From Chrysomallon squamiferum (lineage: Eukaryota > Mollusca > Gastropoda > Neomphalida > Peltospiridae), in NCBI GenBank assembly GCA_012295275.1, contig CM022678.1, positions 13,840,759 to 13,904,758 on the forward strand: a stretch of DNA of 64,000 nt, in the 5' to 3' direction. Below are positions 28,421-39,314 of the stretch, in pieces. The notes beneath the pieces were generated by a model. That model saw only the letters and a list, made by a program, of their open reading frames with translations. It had not been told where the DNA came from and did no database searches. A program made the position numbers and the translations under genes. Every line of letters begins with the position of its first letter. Position 1 is the stretch's first letter.

Positions 28421-28773
28421 GGTTTTATAAAATATCAACTAAAATAATTATAAATACATTAAAATTGAAATCATCATCTTCATAATTTTAGTAATTTTAA
28501 AATAAATTTTGGTATGTGAATATATATATATTGTAATATTTTTGTTTTATTTGAAACATGACTTATAATTTTGTTTGTTTAACTAGGTAAGAGTAATTGT
28601 AGTCAGATCCATTTGGCCAAAAATGAATCTATTTAAAATTCTGTTTATTCTTGTTCATCTGTATTTAAATATTTTTATTTTAGTCAAGCCAAACAGAAGA
28701 ACAGCTAAAAGAAACCAGGGTGCTGGAATCTATTGAGAAGACACTGGAATCTCTACAAACATGGGAATATTAA
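19908..28773 (+). CDS. EMC2: ER membrane protein complex subunit 2 (TPR protein, TTC35), complete, 10 exons
   Basis: EMC2 is the cytosolic TPR scaffold of the EMC, which inserts tail-anchored and multipass proteins into the ER membrane. Exons: 19908-19932, 21664-21777, 24747-24811, 25193-25278, 25514-25571, 25792-25877, 26290-26431, 26765-26875, 28194-28304 and 28684-28773. All introns are GT...AG, the phases close, and the total is 295 aa against about 297 in vertebrates. Conserved signatures are LWQVYEQV in exon 3, ILEEDPTN in exon 5, [12 protein letters not shown] in exon 6, [14 protein letters not shown] with NPHNHLY in exon 7 (the TPR core) and [10 protein letters not shown] in exon 9. 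The N-terminus MARRINWEE is shorter than in vertebrates and differs from them. The exon 7 donor is weak (GAT|gttcgt), but it is the only choice that restores the family sequence. EMC2 shares its promoter region with DNALI1 and is tail to tail with RNF217. Confidence 0.96.
19933..21663 (+). other. EMC2 intron 1
   Basis: 1.7 kb with no coding sequence recognised. It contains a possible tRNA-derived SINE relic at about 20722-20960 (separate entry). Confidence 0.8.
20722..20960 (+). mobile_element. Possible decayed tRNA-derived SINE
   Basis: GTCATAGCTCAGTCAGTTG near 20724 matches a pol III A box (TRGCNNARYNGG) at 11 of 12 positions. About 100 bp downstream CTGAGAATCTCATGTTTCAA resembles a tRNA anticodon arm followed by a degraded B box. 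The A-to-B distance is longer than in an intact tRNA, and no target-site duplication or tail is clear. Confidence 0.3.
21778..24746 (+). other. EMC2 intron 2 (3.0 kb)
   Basis: AT-rich. It holds a short GT repeat near 24247-24268 and no recognisable coding sequence. Open frames of 60-80 codons here match no family. Confidence 0.8.
26876..28193 (+). other. EMC2 intron 8, strongly T-rich on the sense strand
   Basis: Most of this 1.3 kb intron is T-rich on the coding strand. A diverged GCTAATT-like word recurs at irregular spacing (near 27460, 27597, 27683, 27707 and 27808). No coding sequence is seen. Confidence 0.7.
28361..28418. repeat. (TAA)n microsatellite
   Basis: About 19 TAA units in EMC2 intron 9, 57 bp after the exon 9 donor. 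Confidence 0.95.
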
Positions 28774-31700
28774 AATATTGTTAATTGAAGAGTAAATATG
28801 TTTTGGTACAGTGGTAAACAGTGTGACAGAAATGTGATTGAATACAGCTTATTTATTTTCACTGTTCAAGAGCATGTTAAAGTATGCTTTTTATGGTGCT
28901 AATAAATAAACTAGAACATTTTTAATCATTGTTGTCTGTCTAGATCAGATATTAGTTTATTTATTAAAATCAGCTTATAACTAAAAATTTCTTGTGTTGT
29001 GTCCAAAACTTTGATGCTCGGAGTCGACAAAAAATATGGTATAAAATAACCTTTATGATTCAGTCATTTAATTATAGAAATAACTACAAATGATACTCAA
29101 ATCTGTTACAAATTTTTGATTTGTCTGTGCAGATTTAATAAAAATAAATGCAATAAAAGGACTTATTATTTCCATATCTGTTTTATTGTTACAAATGTTA
29201 GTCTTGAGGGGGGGGAAAAAAATTTTATTTAGTTAATTTATTATTGATAACGGAGATAAAAAAGTATTGTCCATATGGAAATCAGCAGAACCATTACACT
29301 CCAGTGTTATTTGTTTTTCTTTTTGAATTCTGAAAGATGTGAAAGAAAAATAACCTTTTATTTGTTAGATTTCTTTATTACATTTTTATAGACCTTACTT
29401 TGAATAGTTTTAGCAATCATGTGTTTATTAACCCTTTGTAAGTTACATCGAGGATTCATTATTATACACTGACAAAGTAACTATAGACTATATTTGAGAA
29501 ATTATTCACAATCTTCAGAGGACAGACCTTAAATAATATTTAGAAGATATTGATAAGAATATAAAATACAGAGTTCTAATTATATAAATAATAATCAGTT
29601 CCAGCTTATAGTGTTACAATGAACTTATAAATAATTTTACCCAGTCTGGTGTACCTAATTTCAGATATTCATTATTGTACAGTGGACTCTATTAAAACAA
29701 GCATTTATTTGACTAATCTGGATTTCTCTGTAAACCAGCACTATATCGAAATCCTGTCCTGCTATCATTAATCTATTATTAACAAAATTCTAATAATCTT
29801 GTAGCTAATTCAAATTCTGGATATAAACTAAAGAACAAAATAACTATTTATACATTAATTAACTTTGTCTACCTGGCAAACAAGTACAGTCACTTCTTAG
29901 ACATAACTAGGCTATCAAGTGAGATGAAATTGTGCTTTGTTTATGAGAATAATCATTTTTATTAAGGCTTAATAAACAATGATCCCATACTTCTTATAAT
30001 TGCTAGCTAGTTCAGTAGATTATTGTTACCTCTAATTGATCCACTCATTTTGATTTAGGGTCTTTTTAGTCATTTTAATTGTTCTATACTGGCACTCTGT
30101 CTCAAGCATCACATAACATTGATCTGAACTTAGCTGGTTTTGAGAGAGTCCATTGTATTTTCAAAATGAGAAATAATGTATGTACTTGTATTCAATATTA
30201 ATAGATGTGAGCACAAAATCTGTTACAATGACAGCTGTAAGTTTATATTGTGAATGACAGTTTTTAACTTAAAATCAAAGCACCTGTGTAAGTTAATATT
30301 AAAAGTTAATATGTGAATAGGACCAAAACTGTAAAACTATAATCATAATTGTTTCAGAAACAAAACAGTGTATTTTTCTGTCAATACCAAAAGAAAGTAA
30401 TGAAGATATTTCATAACAGAACAGATCATTTATAAAATCTTTTGGAAACCTCATTTTAATATTGTATCCAGTGGCATTGTTATTGATAGCTAATAATAAT
30501 TTGTATGTTTAAAATGCAATATAACTACAGCAATAAAATGTGTAGTAAAATTTCAGGATATACAAATGTTTATTTTTAATTATTGTTTTTATTTTTATTA
30601 TATTTTAAAAACTTTTTTTAAGAAAAAAGTTAATTAACAATAAAGATGTTTAAAATTAAGGTAGCAGTGTTTAAACAAATTATTTGTATTTCAAGTAAAT
30701 ATTAAATTCTCAGTAAAAAGTTCATAAAATAAATAGTCTTTGAATTTAAATTATTCTGCATAATGGCATCAGTTAAATGCTTTTCTTTTTTAATGGACTT
30801 AATTACTATTTGTGACATTAGAACAGACTTGGTGTTAGAAAATAATCAAATCTGTAATGAAATTATATTCATAGAAATCACTTTATATGATTTATTCACC
30901 TACTCATACACAAATTTCGATTGTTTCCATAAATGTAGTGTTGGTTTCATTTCTCCTATTGTTATTAATTAAGTATTACAATTACTCCTGTCTATTTCTA
31001 AGTTGTATTTCCTAAACAAAATATCATTAGCAGTATTTTTGAAAATTTTCATTAATCAGTAAAATAATAATGGTGAATAAATTATTAAATAATAATAATA
31101 ATATACAAATAAAATAAGTAAATAATAAATAAAAGGGCAGAGAACATGCTAGAAATTTGTATTAAAAAAACATATACATTGCCTAAATTTTATATTTATG
31201 CATTTGTGTCTTAAGAATCAGATATAATCTGTCTAGATGAATTAAAACAGTATTTTGGAGGTTTTTGAAATTTGAGATTTTCAACCATTTAGATTATGTT
31301 ATGAAGAACGAAATTTAATCAGTCATAATTTAACCTGACTAAACAGTTACGAAATAACAGAATACAAGAATTATTTGAATATCTTTATAATTTCAAAACA
31401 ATTAATTCAAGAAAACACCAACATTAAATCTTGCATTACATACGACCATAAAGAAAAGAAGTGGATAATAACAAAGGCTTATTTAAAAAAACAAAAAAAT
31501 TCAAAACAAAGAAACAAATAAATAAATAAATTTAGCCATCTCTGTAGCTAAAGTTTTCAGTTTTCTGATTTTGAAATTTATTTTATAACTGAAGATCCAG
31601 TCATTAAAATTTACTCTATTTCAGGCAAGTGTCAGTAATATTAATTATTACTATTGCTATTTTCTTATTAGTTGTTATTTTATTAATATTTTCACTTCAT

Positions 31701-33822
31701 TATTATTTTATTTATCATTATTTTAAGATTTCAGAATAGTTTCAATTCCATTTGATGAATGACGGTTTGCTTAGCTGATTATCTTGGATGTGTGGAAGCT
31801 TTGTAATTTATTCATTTACAGATTACAGATTGCAGTCAAATTCTGACAATTTGAAAAGTGTATCTTCACATTAACTATTCAGATTTTCAAAACAAAAAAC
31901 AAAGAACAAACAATTAATAATTTTTCTTTTTATTGTTATAAACTCTAAATTAGTGTTAAAACATACAGACAGAATAAAAAGACAACATAATACATATAAT
32001 TCATTATTTAAATTGTTTAGTAAAATATTATTTAGCTTACTTTATAATTGTTTCATATGAAATAACTAATTCATTAATTTACTAAAAAACCACAAACCCA
32101 CAATTAATTAGGATGAAAAACAGAACAGTATTTATATACCTTAACTGGGGTTCATAGTAAATTGCAAATAGAAGCAATTCATTAAGGCTGTTTACAGCTT
32201 TATAAAGTATAATAATAAAGAAATGAAACCATTTTTGCAAAAAGAAACCTTTGAAACATCTAAAAAAAAAAAAAAAATTAGTTCCAGATAATAAAGAATA
32301 GTTTTAAATATCAGTATAGAAAATCAAATTTTATTGATCAGATCCTTGTACTTGAATGGACAAACACATTTTAAATTAAATAATCATTATCAATAAACAT
32401 TCAGGGATACTGCATTAACCTCAGACAAGTGAAGGTGAAATATCTCACCCAGTGATTTGACAAATTCACATTTCCAGCTATTTTGATCACTGGCCAAACT
32501 CTTGCATAATTTTTAACAACAATAATTACTCTAAAATGCAGTTAACAACAAGAAAAAGTACATTAAAAAATTAAAATTCAGTTTATTTTAAGTTGTTTTA
32601 TAAACATTTTCAATCAATGAGAATTGAGTCAACTTCCTGAGAATAGTCTTGTGTTCACTGCAAGCAATGCAAGTACAAATCATTTTCTAGACAGTCTACA
32701 GGGTATGTATAAAGTAAATTATTCAGCAAATGAAGACAACTGATTTTATTTTCCTTATATATGTATAATATATTCTATATTATTCAACAAACTAAAAGAA
32801 ATGAACAAATAAATAAATAAATAAATAAAAGTTCTTTTTTCTTAATGTTTTCATATTCTGAATAATCAACTGTCCAATAAAACACTTTTCATGACCATGA
32901 ATATTTACAATGTATAAAAATGCTGCATTAAAAACTGTTTTTCCTAAGAAAAGTAAATTAAAAAACACAATTAAATATACAAATTTTTATATATATAACA
33001 AAAATAATGTCAACCTGATTCTGAACCCATGGTTAAAAAAAGGAAAAAATTGCAATGAATATACGTAACTTATTACCCACCTACACACATTAAAATATCA
33101 CAATTTCTTTTCATTCTTCTTTTTAAAATTTTGAATTGATACTTCAAAATAGTTTGACATTATTTTAATTATTTCCTGTAACTTTAATTAATTATTTTTT
33201 GCAACTGTTATCAATTAACATAATTGCTAGATTATATATACACACACACACACACACACATATATACAAATGGGTGATAATTACAAACACAAGAGGTCAA
33301 ATCAAAATTTACAATAGTAAATAAAAACTCACTGACAGTCCAGTCCAAGTAAATGTTCTAACAGAGTGATTCACAAATTTAATTAGGACACACCAACATA
33401 CATTTACAAATCAAATATCCTTTAATCCAATAATTCTAGACATCAAACAATGAATAGCTGGCTGTCACCAGTCAGTATTCCCTCGTGAAAGCAATTGTTA
33501 TTTATACCAAACATACCCAGAGTACACTTGTACCTTGTCTTTGATATGAATCACAACCTCATATTCACCACTTTACGTACAGTTGAAGTATTCTGCACAA
33601 TCCATTTATTTCCTCACTTTATTATAATTCTGTGTATTTCCATAAAGCAGTTATTATTTAATATGAGTTTCACTATTTTCATGCACACCTGCACAATTAA
33701 GCAGTATCAGTGGCATACAGTAGCCAAATCCAAACAGTTTTCAGTAAAGGTATTTTTCTAACTAAAATTTTCCCATGTTATTCCAAACATTTTAAAATAT
33801 CTCTTACATCTGCTTTAAGTGT
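28774..33822. other. Convergent intergenic region between EMC2 and RNF217
   Basis: This region should contain the 3' UTRs of EMC2 (plus) and RNF217 (minus). No gene is recognisable. Contents are AT-rich unique sequence, poly-A and poly-T runs, a short run of G near 29210, AAAT repeats near 31517 and 32806-32829, and a small (CA)n at 33240-33260. The open frames present are short and without family resemblance. Confidence 0.7.
28901..28910 (+). terminator. Likely EMC2 polyadenylation signal
   Basis: Two overlapping AATAAA hexamers lie 128 bp after the EMC2 stop codon. They are followed within 30 bp by GTTGTCTGTCT, a plausible GU-rich downstream element. Confidence 0.5.
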
Positions 33823-36800
33823 TTACAGATAAGTAACAATATCACATGAAAACTCTGTATCTACACTGGAAACATCGACATCATCATCTCCTGAGTCATT
33901 GGCATGGACATTCATATCAATATGGTTTAGTCTGCTAGTCTGCTTTCTTTTCTGACCTTGACATTTGGGCTCTTTTTCTGAGCAGTGGGCAGCCATAATG
34001 GCTGAAAGACTTTGAAGATCCAGAGAATTTGTATAATAAGATTCTTTTCTTTTGCTTTTCTCCCAGGTTCCACCTTTACTCTTGAGCATTTTTGGAAGTT
34101 TTGAATCACAATTTTCATGGACTGAGACACTATGGAATGAATTTAAACGTTTGGCAAAAATGTTGACAAAACATCCATTAGTTTCATTAAGGCCTGCCTC
34201 ATCTTCACCATCGTCTTCATTTCCAGTGTTCATCCATAGCATTTCATTTATATCTCTCGTCTGTCCATCTGTTTTCCCATCCAATTCCAACCTAAAACAC
34301 CTCCCATGCATATTAATTGTTGATTCTTGCTCTTCATCTAAACCATCATTATTCTGATCTGTCTTTTCTGAACATCCTGGCTTTGTGATGATGTGGGCTA
34401 CAACTCTTGTGGAACCATCTTCATCTTCAACCTCTTTTACTGTGATGGTATCTCCATCTTGGACGGGACAGTCATTGTGATGTGTGTATGTTTGGCTCTG
34501 CTCCGTCTCACCTGAGCTAACTGTCTGGTGCACCAGTACCTCTACTTGATGAGAATTTGTCAGCTGGACATCTACAACTAGCCATTCAGGTAAACTGGTT
34601 GAGAAATGTTCTACTGCAATTTGTGGCAGTGATGACTGCTTGTTATCTGAAACAAAAAGAGAAAAATAAACAAAAATACTGCAACATTTATATGGAGTGG
34701 TTTTTGTAATACCTTTAATTTAACAAACAAGACATTTTATAAATGTAGAGACAGATATGTGTAATTGTGAAATCTGATTAGGACCATTTTGATAATGACA
34801 GAGGAAATCACAACCAGCACATGATTGGCCATTCTCGTATTTAGAAGCAACAATAAATGAAACCTAACAGAAAACTGTTTTATTACAGTAACAACAGTCA
34901 AATTTTTTTTTTTAAATCTTTAAAGAACTTTAACTTCTTATAATGACTAAAAGTTTATTTAACAGAAAGCCTTAACTGTATTCAGCAGTGAGAGATTCTT
35001 ACCATTTTGATCTATCATTTCCTCAGTCTTCATCTCGAATTGCATATTCTTGTTTTTATTGTGGTTCTTTTTGTAATGTTTGTGTAGCTGGTACCCACCA
35101 ATGATAGGCAGTGCTACCACACTAATGCCAAGTAGACCAGCTCCAGCTACAATTGCCATACTCCCCAAAACAATACCACTGAGAATTTTCCCACCTAGAA
35201 ATATCAAATCAAATTCATATTCCGATCAGGATTCAGAGGAAAACAAATTTAAAAAGTATTGTACAACAGTAACTTATAAAGAAATACCATAAAACAAATA
35301 ATTTATATTTGATAAAAAGCAACATTTAGTATAGCACTAATATTAATTCTCTTCTTTTTTAAAAATTAAAAGAAATGATTTTTGTCTTCAATATAAAAAC
35401 GGTTAATAGGTGGTTTACATATATACATAAACAGATAGCAAGAAATAAACCCATTTAATATGTTATTATGACTAATATTTATTTTCTCCTTTCCCAGAGT
35501 GTAAATTGAATATGTCTGCATAAAACAATTCCACAGACATTTCTGAATTTCAAAGAAGTGAATGAATAAGAAAGCAAACTGTCCCAGAGACAAATAGCTA
35601 GGAATCAGGAAATAACTATCAGACAAGTTAAGGAGGAAATTTTCATTTAGTGGGCAGGTTATAGATCTAGACATTGGAAATATAGATACGGTCACTAATA
35701 TTTCATGGCTAAATATTCAGTCACAATGGCTAAATATTCAGTAGTGGAGCCTATTTAAAAAGTCAGTGCAAAGCTTACTATGTCCTTTCACTTTAAATTA
35801 TAAAAATAAACCCTTGAAATATATAATAAAAAAAAATTATAAAATTAATAAATTAAAAACATACTGAAAACTGCTCCTCTAACAAGTCGCCGAATGACTG
35901 GTTTATCAGGCAGCAAATTGTAGCGACAGCCAAAAGGACTGAATCGACTGAAGTGATCACCTAGCAATTTGATGCTCCAGTAACGATTGCCGCAACGATA
36001 ACAAAATGAAGTCTTGCAACCAACACACGTCATATGGTCACATCCTGTTGTTCTCTGAATATATATCTGTTAAATGAAAACAAATAGAAATTAATTAAAC
36101 AAACACACATGTATAACTGTGTGCGTGTATTTGTCTGCTTACATCTGACATCATTAATAATCAACCTTCCTGAAAAGTTCTTGGTTATGACATTGTCCAT
36201 TTTCAAACTTCCATTTTGTAATATCATATACAGTATATATGTTGTTTTTCAATTGATTTTCAGAAATATAATAGTTTGTAATTTTTAACTCATTTGCTTG
36301 TTGAATAACAATAATTCATATTTTTAACCAGTCTTACCAGTGTTTGACAGATACAGTAGCTCTTGATAGAACTATTAAGAAATCATCTCCAACTGGATGT
36401 TTCTGTGATTCTTAGTTAATTTCATTTTTTACAATGTTACTAATTTTCCTCTTTTAAAACCCCTAATTACTGTCACCATTAATACAGTCTGGATATATAT
36501 ATATATAAATAAAAAATCCAGACTGTATTAATGATCATATTATTATTATATATATATATATATGTATCCTAATTTTGGAGAAAAATGTGAAAAAAGAAAT
36601 AAAAGCATGAAATAAAAAGACGTTTGTTTCCACAGAACTTACAATCGTATCAAATAACCAACAGTAAACTTGTCTATACAGATTTGTAAAAACACCATAG
36701 CTCATCTGAACTAAATGCTTAACTAGCAATTAATACAAATTTCATTTCCAGTTGCTGGTTAAAAAGAAAAACTAATTAAAAGAGTGTGTTAATGATTGTG

Positions 36801-38321
36801 GGAACACCTAAAATTTAATTTTCTTAAGGGTGGTAACAGAAACAGAGACACCAAAGAATGTAAAATTTAAATAACATGCAAACAATATATTTCAAAAATA
36901 ATATTTCCAAATTAACAAAATGATAATTTCACCTCCACTTGAAGATACATGACTTGAATGACTAATTGTGGTATTTCTAATCTTTGTGAAGTACTTTAAA
37001 AAAGTAATGTACAGTCATTTATTGTGTGCATATTAATTATACTATCAGTAAATACAAAAACAAGGAATAAGTCAAATTGAAAATATCTAGAAGATAGTGT
37101 CATTTTATGAGAACTGCCATATCTGTTTAAAAATACCTTGCACTTTGGACATCTTTTTGCATTTTGCTGCCCATGTTGATACTGTGATGCCCAGGTTTTT
37201 ACAAGCTGGTCACCTTTTTTAAACTTTTTACAAGTGATACCTCTGTGTATTGGAGCCTGACATGGAAAACACCATTCAAGTTGACATTTCTCACAAGTGA
37301 TTTCCAAACCCTTCTTTTTCACTCTCTTCATGTACTTTTTATAATGTTTGAGTTTCTTAGATTTCTTCACATCCATTTTAAGCAAGTAATCATCTAGGTT
37401 GGTAACATGGCTGCACTGAGGACAAGTCTTTATCTTAGGGTCCTTGTTGGCATCAATAAGAAATTTATAAAATTTTTCTTTCAGGTCAAGAGGCAACCTA
37501 GCAAGTATTTCATCACGGTGGATGTAGCTGTTACATTCACAGTTGAGACATTCAACTTTGACAATGGCCTGACCAACTTGAGTACTCAGATAGATCTCCA
37601 TACATTCTTCACAAACTGAAAAAGAACAGCACAAACGTTTTCTGATTTTTTTGGTTTCTAGACAAATTTGACATGTTCCACTCTCCAGAGGATTATGGGC
37701 ATAAGGCAATGTTGGTGGATGACTGGGTATTATTGAAACAATGTTAAACATATCATCATCATCATCTGAATCAAAATCTGAAAAATCATCTGATTCACTG
37801 TTGTCGCCCTGGCCAGCATCTTCATCACTGCTGTCACTTCTTTCAAATCCTTTATTTCTCATGTTCTCAGATACTATTAAATGTTTCATATTTGGTGTAA
37901 TGGTACTAACTGTTGGCAGACCAGGCATTTCAGGTTTAGAAACTGACACAGAATGAACCTCACTCCAACACCCTTCTTCTATATCATGATTACCAGGTAT
38001 GTCTAAAACTGTATCACCAGGCTCAACATTTAAAAAATTGTCAACTGCATCAGCTAGTTTGACTTCAGTGTTAATTGTTACATCAGGATTTCGCTCTCTT
38101 CGTCTTCTTCTTCCAAAACTCCGGGCAATATCCATCAGGCGTGGAGTTTGTCTTAGGCGAATTCTATCTATAATCTCTGAGACTGATTCACTCAGTGATG
38201 TATTTAGATCATGTGTTTTATCTCTTACGCGATTTCTAATTCTCTTTAGCAACCCCTCCTTTTTTTCCAATCCGTGAATCCTAAAAAAATCGTTTTGGTC
38301 TTGCAAATCTCGTAGAAGCAT
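33823..38321 (-). CDS. RNF217: RBR-type E3 ubiquitin ligase, RNF217-like, complete, 4 exons
   Basis: RING-between-RING ligase that would pass ubiquitin through a catalytic cysteine. Exons: 38321-37137, 36066-35865, 35194-35003 and 34646-33823. Phases close; 800 aa. N-terminus: basic (RRRRRER, about 71-77), then an acidic Ser/Asp tract (about 163-190). RING1 is about 217-262 (CQICLE...CCSFSVCEEC), the IBR about 300-364, and RING2 starts at CPKCK (391). The catalytic Cys is expected at 404 in TTGCDHMTC, with FCYRCGNRYW following. After RING2, RRLVRGAVF leads into a hydrophobic membrane segment (about 464-495), then a basic stretch and a hydrophilic acidic tail encoded by exon 4. The linkers (WASQYQHGQQNAKRCPKCK, GDHFSRFSPFGCRY) fit RNF217 better than RNF19. 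The tail is about 270 residues longer than in vertebrate RNF217, which ends soon after the membrane segment. It is divergent from PREP. Confidence 0.92.
36067..37136 (-). other. RNF217 intron 1
   Basis: 1.07 kb intron. The exon 1 reading frame stays open for 46 codons past the donor, which would give a truncated 441-aa product lacking the catalytic RING2 if the intron were retained. It contains a 17-bp hairpin at 36478-36532 and a TA repeat near 36546-36563. Confidence 0.8.
36478..36532. repeat. Perfect 17-bp inverted repeat with TA-rich loop
   Basis: The left arm ATTAATACAGTCTGGAT (36478-36494) is the exact reverse complement of the right arm at 36516-36532. The spacer is 21 bp of TA-rich sequence. 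It lies in RNF217 intron 1. It could be a foldback relic or a MITE-like hairpin. Confidence 0.9.
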
Positions 38322-38739
38322 GTCAGGAAGAAATTAATTTCTACGTATATTTTTATATGATATTCTTTTCAGAATCAGTTACAGTAAGTATAACGAATTT
38401 AGAACAAAATGAGGCTTATGTGTCGCGATACAATTCACTTTCATAGACCATAGCTTTGTTGTTTGTTGACATCCGCCATCTTCAACTTCACGTTTTCCAC
38501 AATAACATAACAATACTGATCGCTAAAACGAACTAAAGTTGATCGAACATTCGAAAACTGATCTTATATATACGTACTTTGACAGAAGCAAGGAAATATA
38601 TTTACAATAGCGCTATAAAGACTCCATATTTATGTTTTCTGAATATTAATGCTGTACTAAAAATAATCCACCAATCACCAGCCGCTTGTATAATAATTCA
38701 TGTTCCGCATTTTTTGACAATGATTAATATTTCTTTAAT

Positions 38740-38771
<32 letters not shown>

Positions 38772-39314
38772 ATTTAATTTTAACGCATTTTTAGTACAAC
38801 TATCAATTCTTCAAATGACAAGTATCAGTTTTCAACATTCTTATAAAGATTTATTTCTTAACAAATAACTAGTATATCACTATATGTATAAACAAATATA
38901 TATAATTATATATATATATATATTTTTTTTCGATCCTTTCGGTTTGAATTTATGAGCATTTAACGCTAATTATAAGAGTCATTTTTTTGTGATTATTTAA
39001 CATTTTGTCGATTATGTGGTAGGGGAGTAGAAAATGTATGTCCTGATTTCATTCCTGATGTATTATTATTATTATGCCTTTTATATTTCTTATAGGGATT
39101 GTTAATTCGACGGCAATAAAAATTGTTCTGGTAGGCGATATGCCGCCGGAGACCAAAGTTACTTTTAAGGGTTCTGTTAAAGTATAACGGAAAACAATAT
39201 TTTTGTTGGTGCCGTGGTGGGATTAACAACGTATTTAGCAAGTTACGGAAATACCGGACCCAGTAAACGTGATTGCGATGCTGCAACTTTTATATTCAAA
39301 ATATTGAGAAGAGA
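38322..39314. promoter_or_regulatory. Divergent promoter region between RNF217 and PREP
   Basis: Just under 1 kb separates the two start codons. The RNF217 side has a perfect YY1-type motif at 38473-38482. The middle is AT-rich, with (AAAT)n at 38740-38773 and a TA repeat near 38910. The last 300 bp before PREP (about 38990-39290) is richer in GC and CpG and is probably the PREP promoter and 5' UTR. An antisense 97-codon open frame there has no family resemblance. Confidence 0.6.
38473..38482 (-). promoter_or_regulatory. YY1-type motif upstream of RNF217
   Basis: CCGCCATCTT on the plus strand reads AAGATGGCGG on the RNF217 strand, a full match to the YY1 consensus, about 150 bp upstream of the RNF217 start codon. 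Confidence 0.5.

Noticed and set aside
28190-28438. Long poly-Leu/Ile/Asn frames over TAA/ATT tracts (also at 43191-43359, 56168-56458, 60743-60841 and 62693-63052)
   Set aside because: They are translations of microsatellites. The flanking codons do not continue as protein except where a real exon overlaps.
33823-34533. Separate 236-residue gene on the minus strand
   Set aside because: The frame continues upstream to a proper acceptor at 34647 and joins in phase to the RNF217 membrane exon, so it is the last exon of that gene.
38993-39286. Antisense 97-residue gene upstream of PREP
   Set aside because: No recognisable domain, Asn/Arg/Tyr-rich as expected of random AT-rich sequence, and located in a likely promoter.
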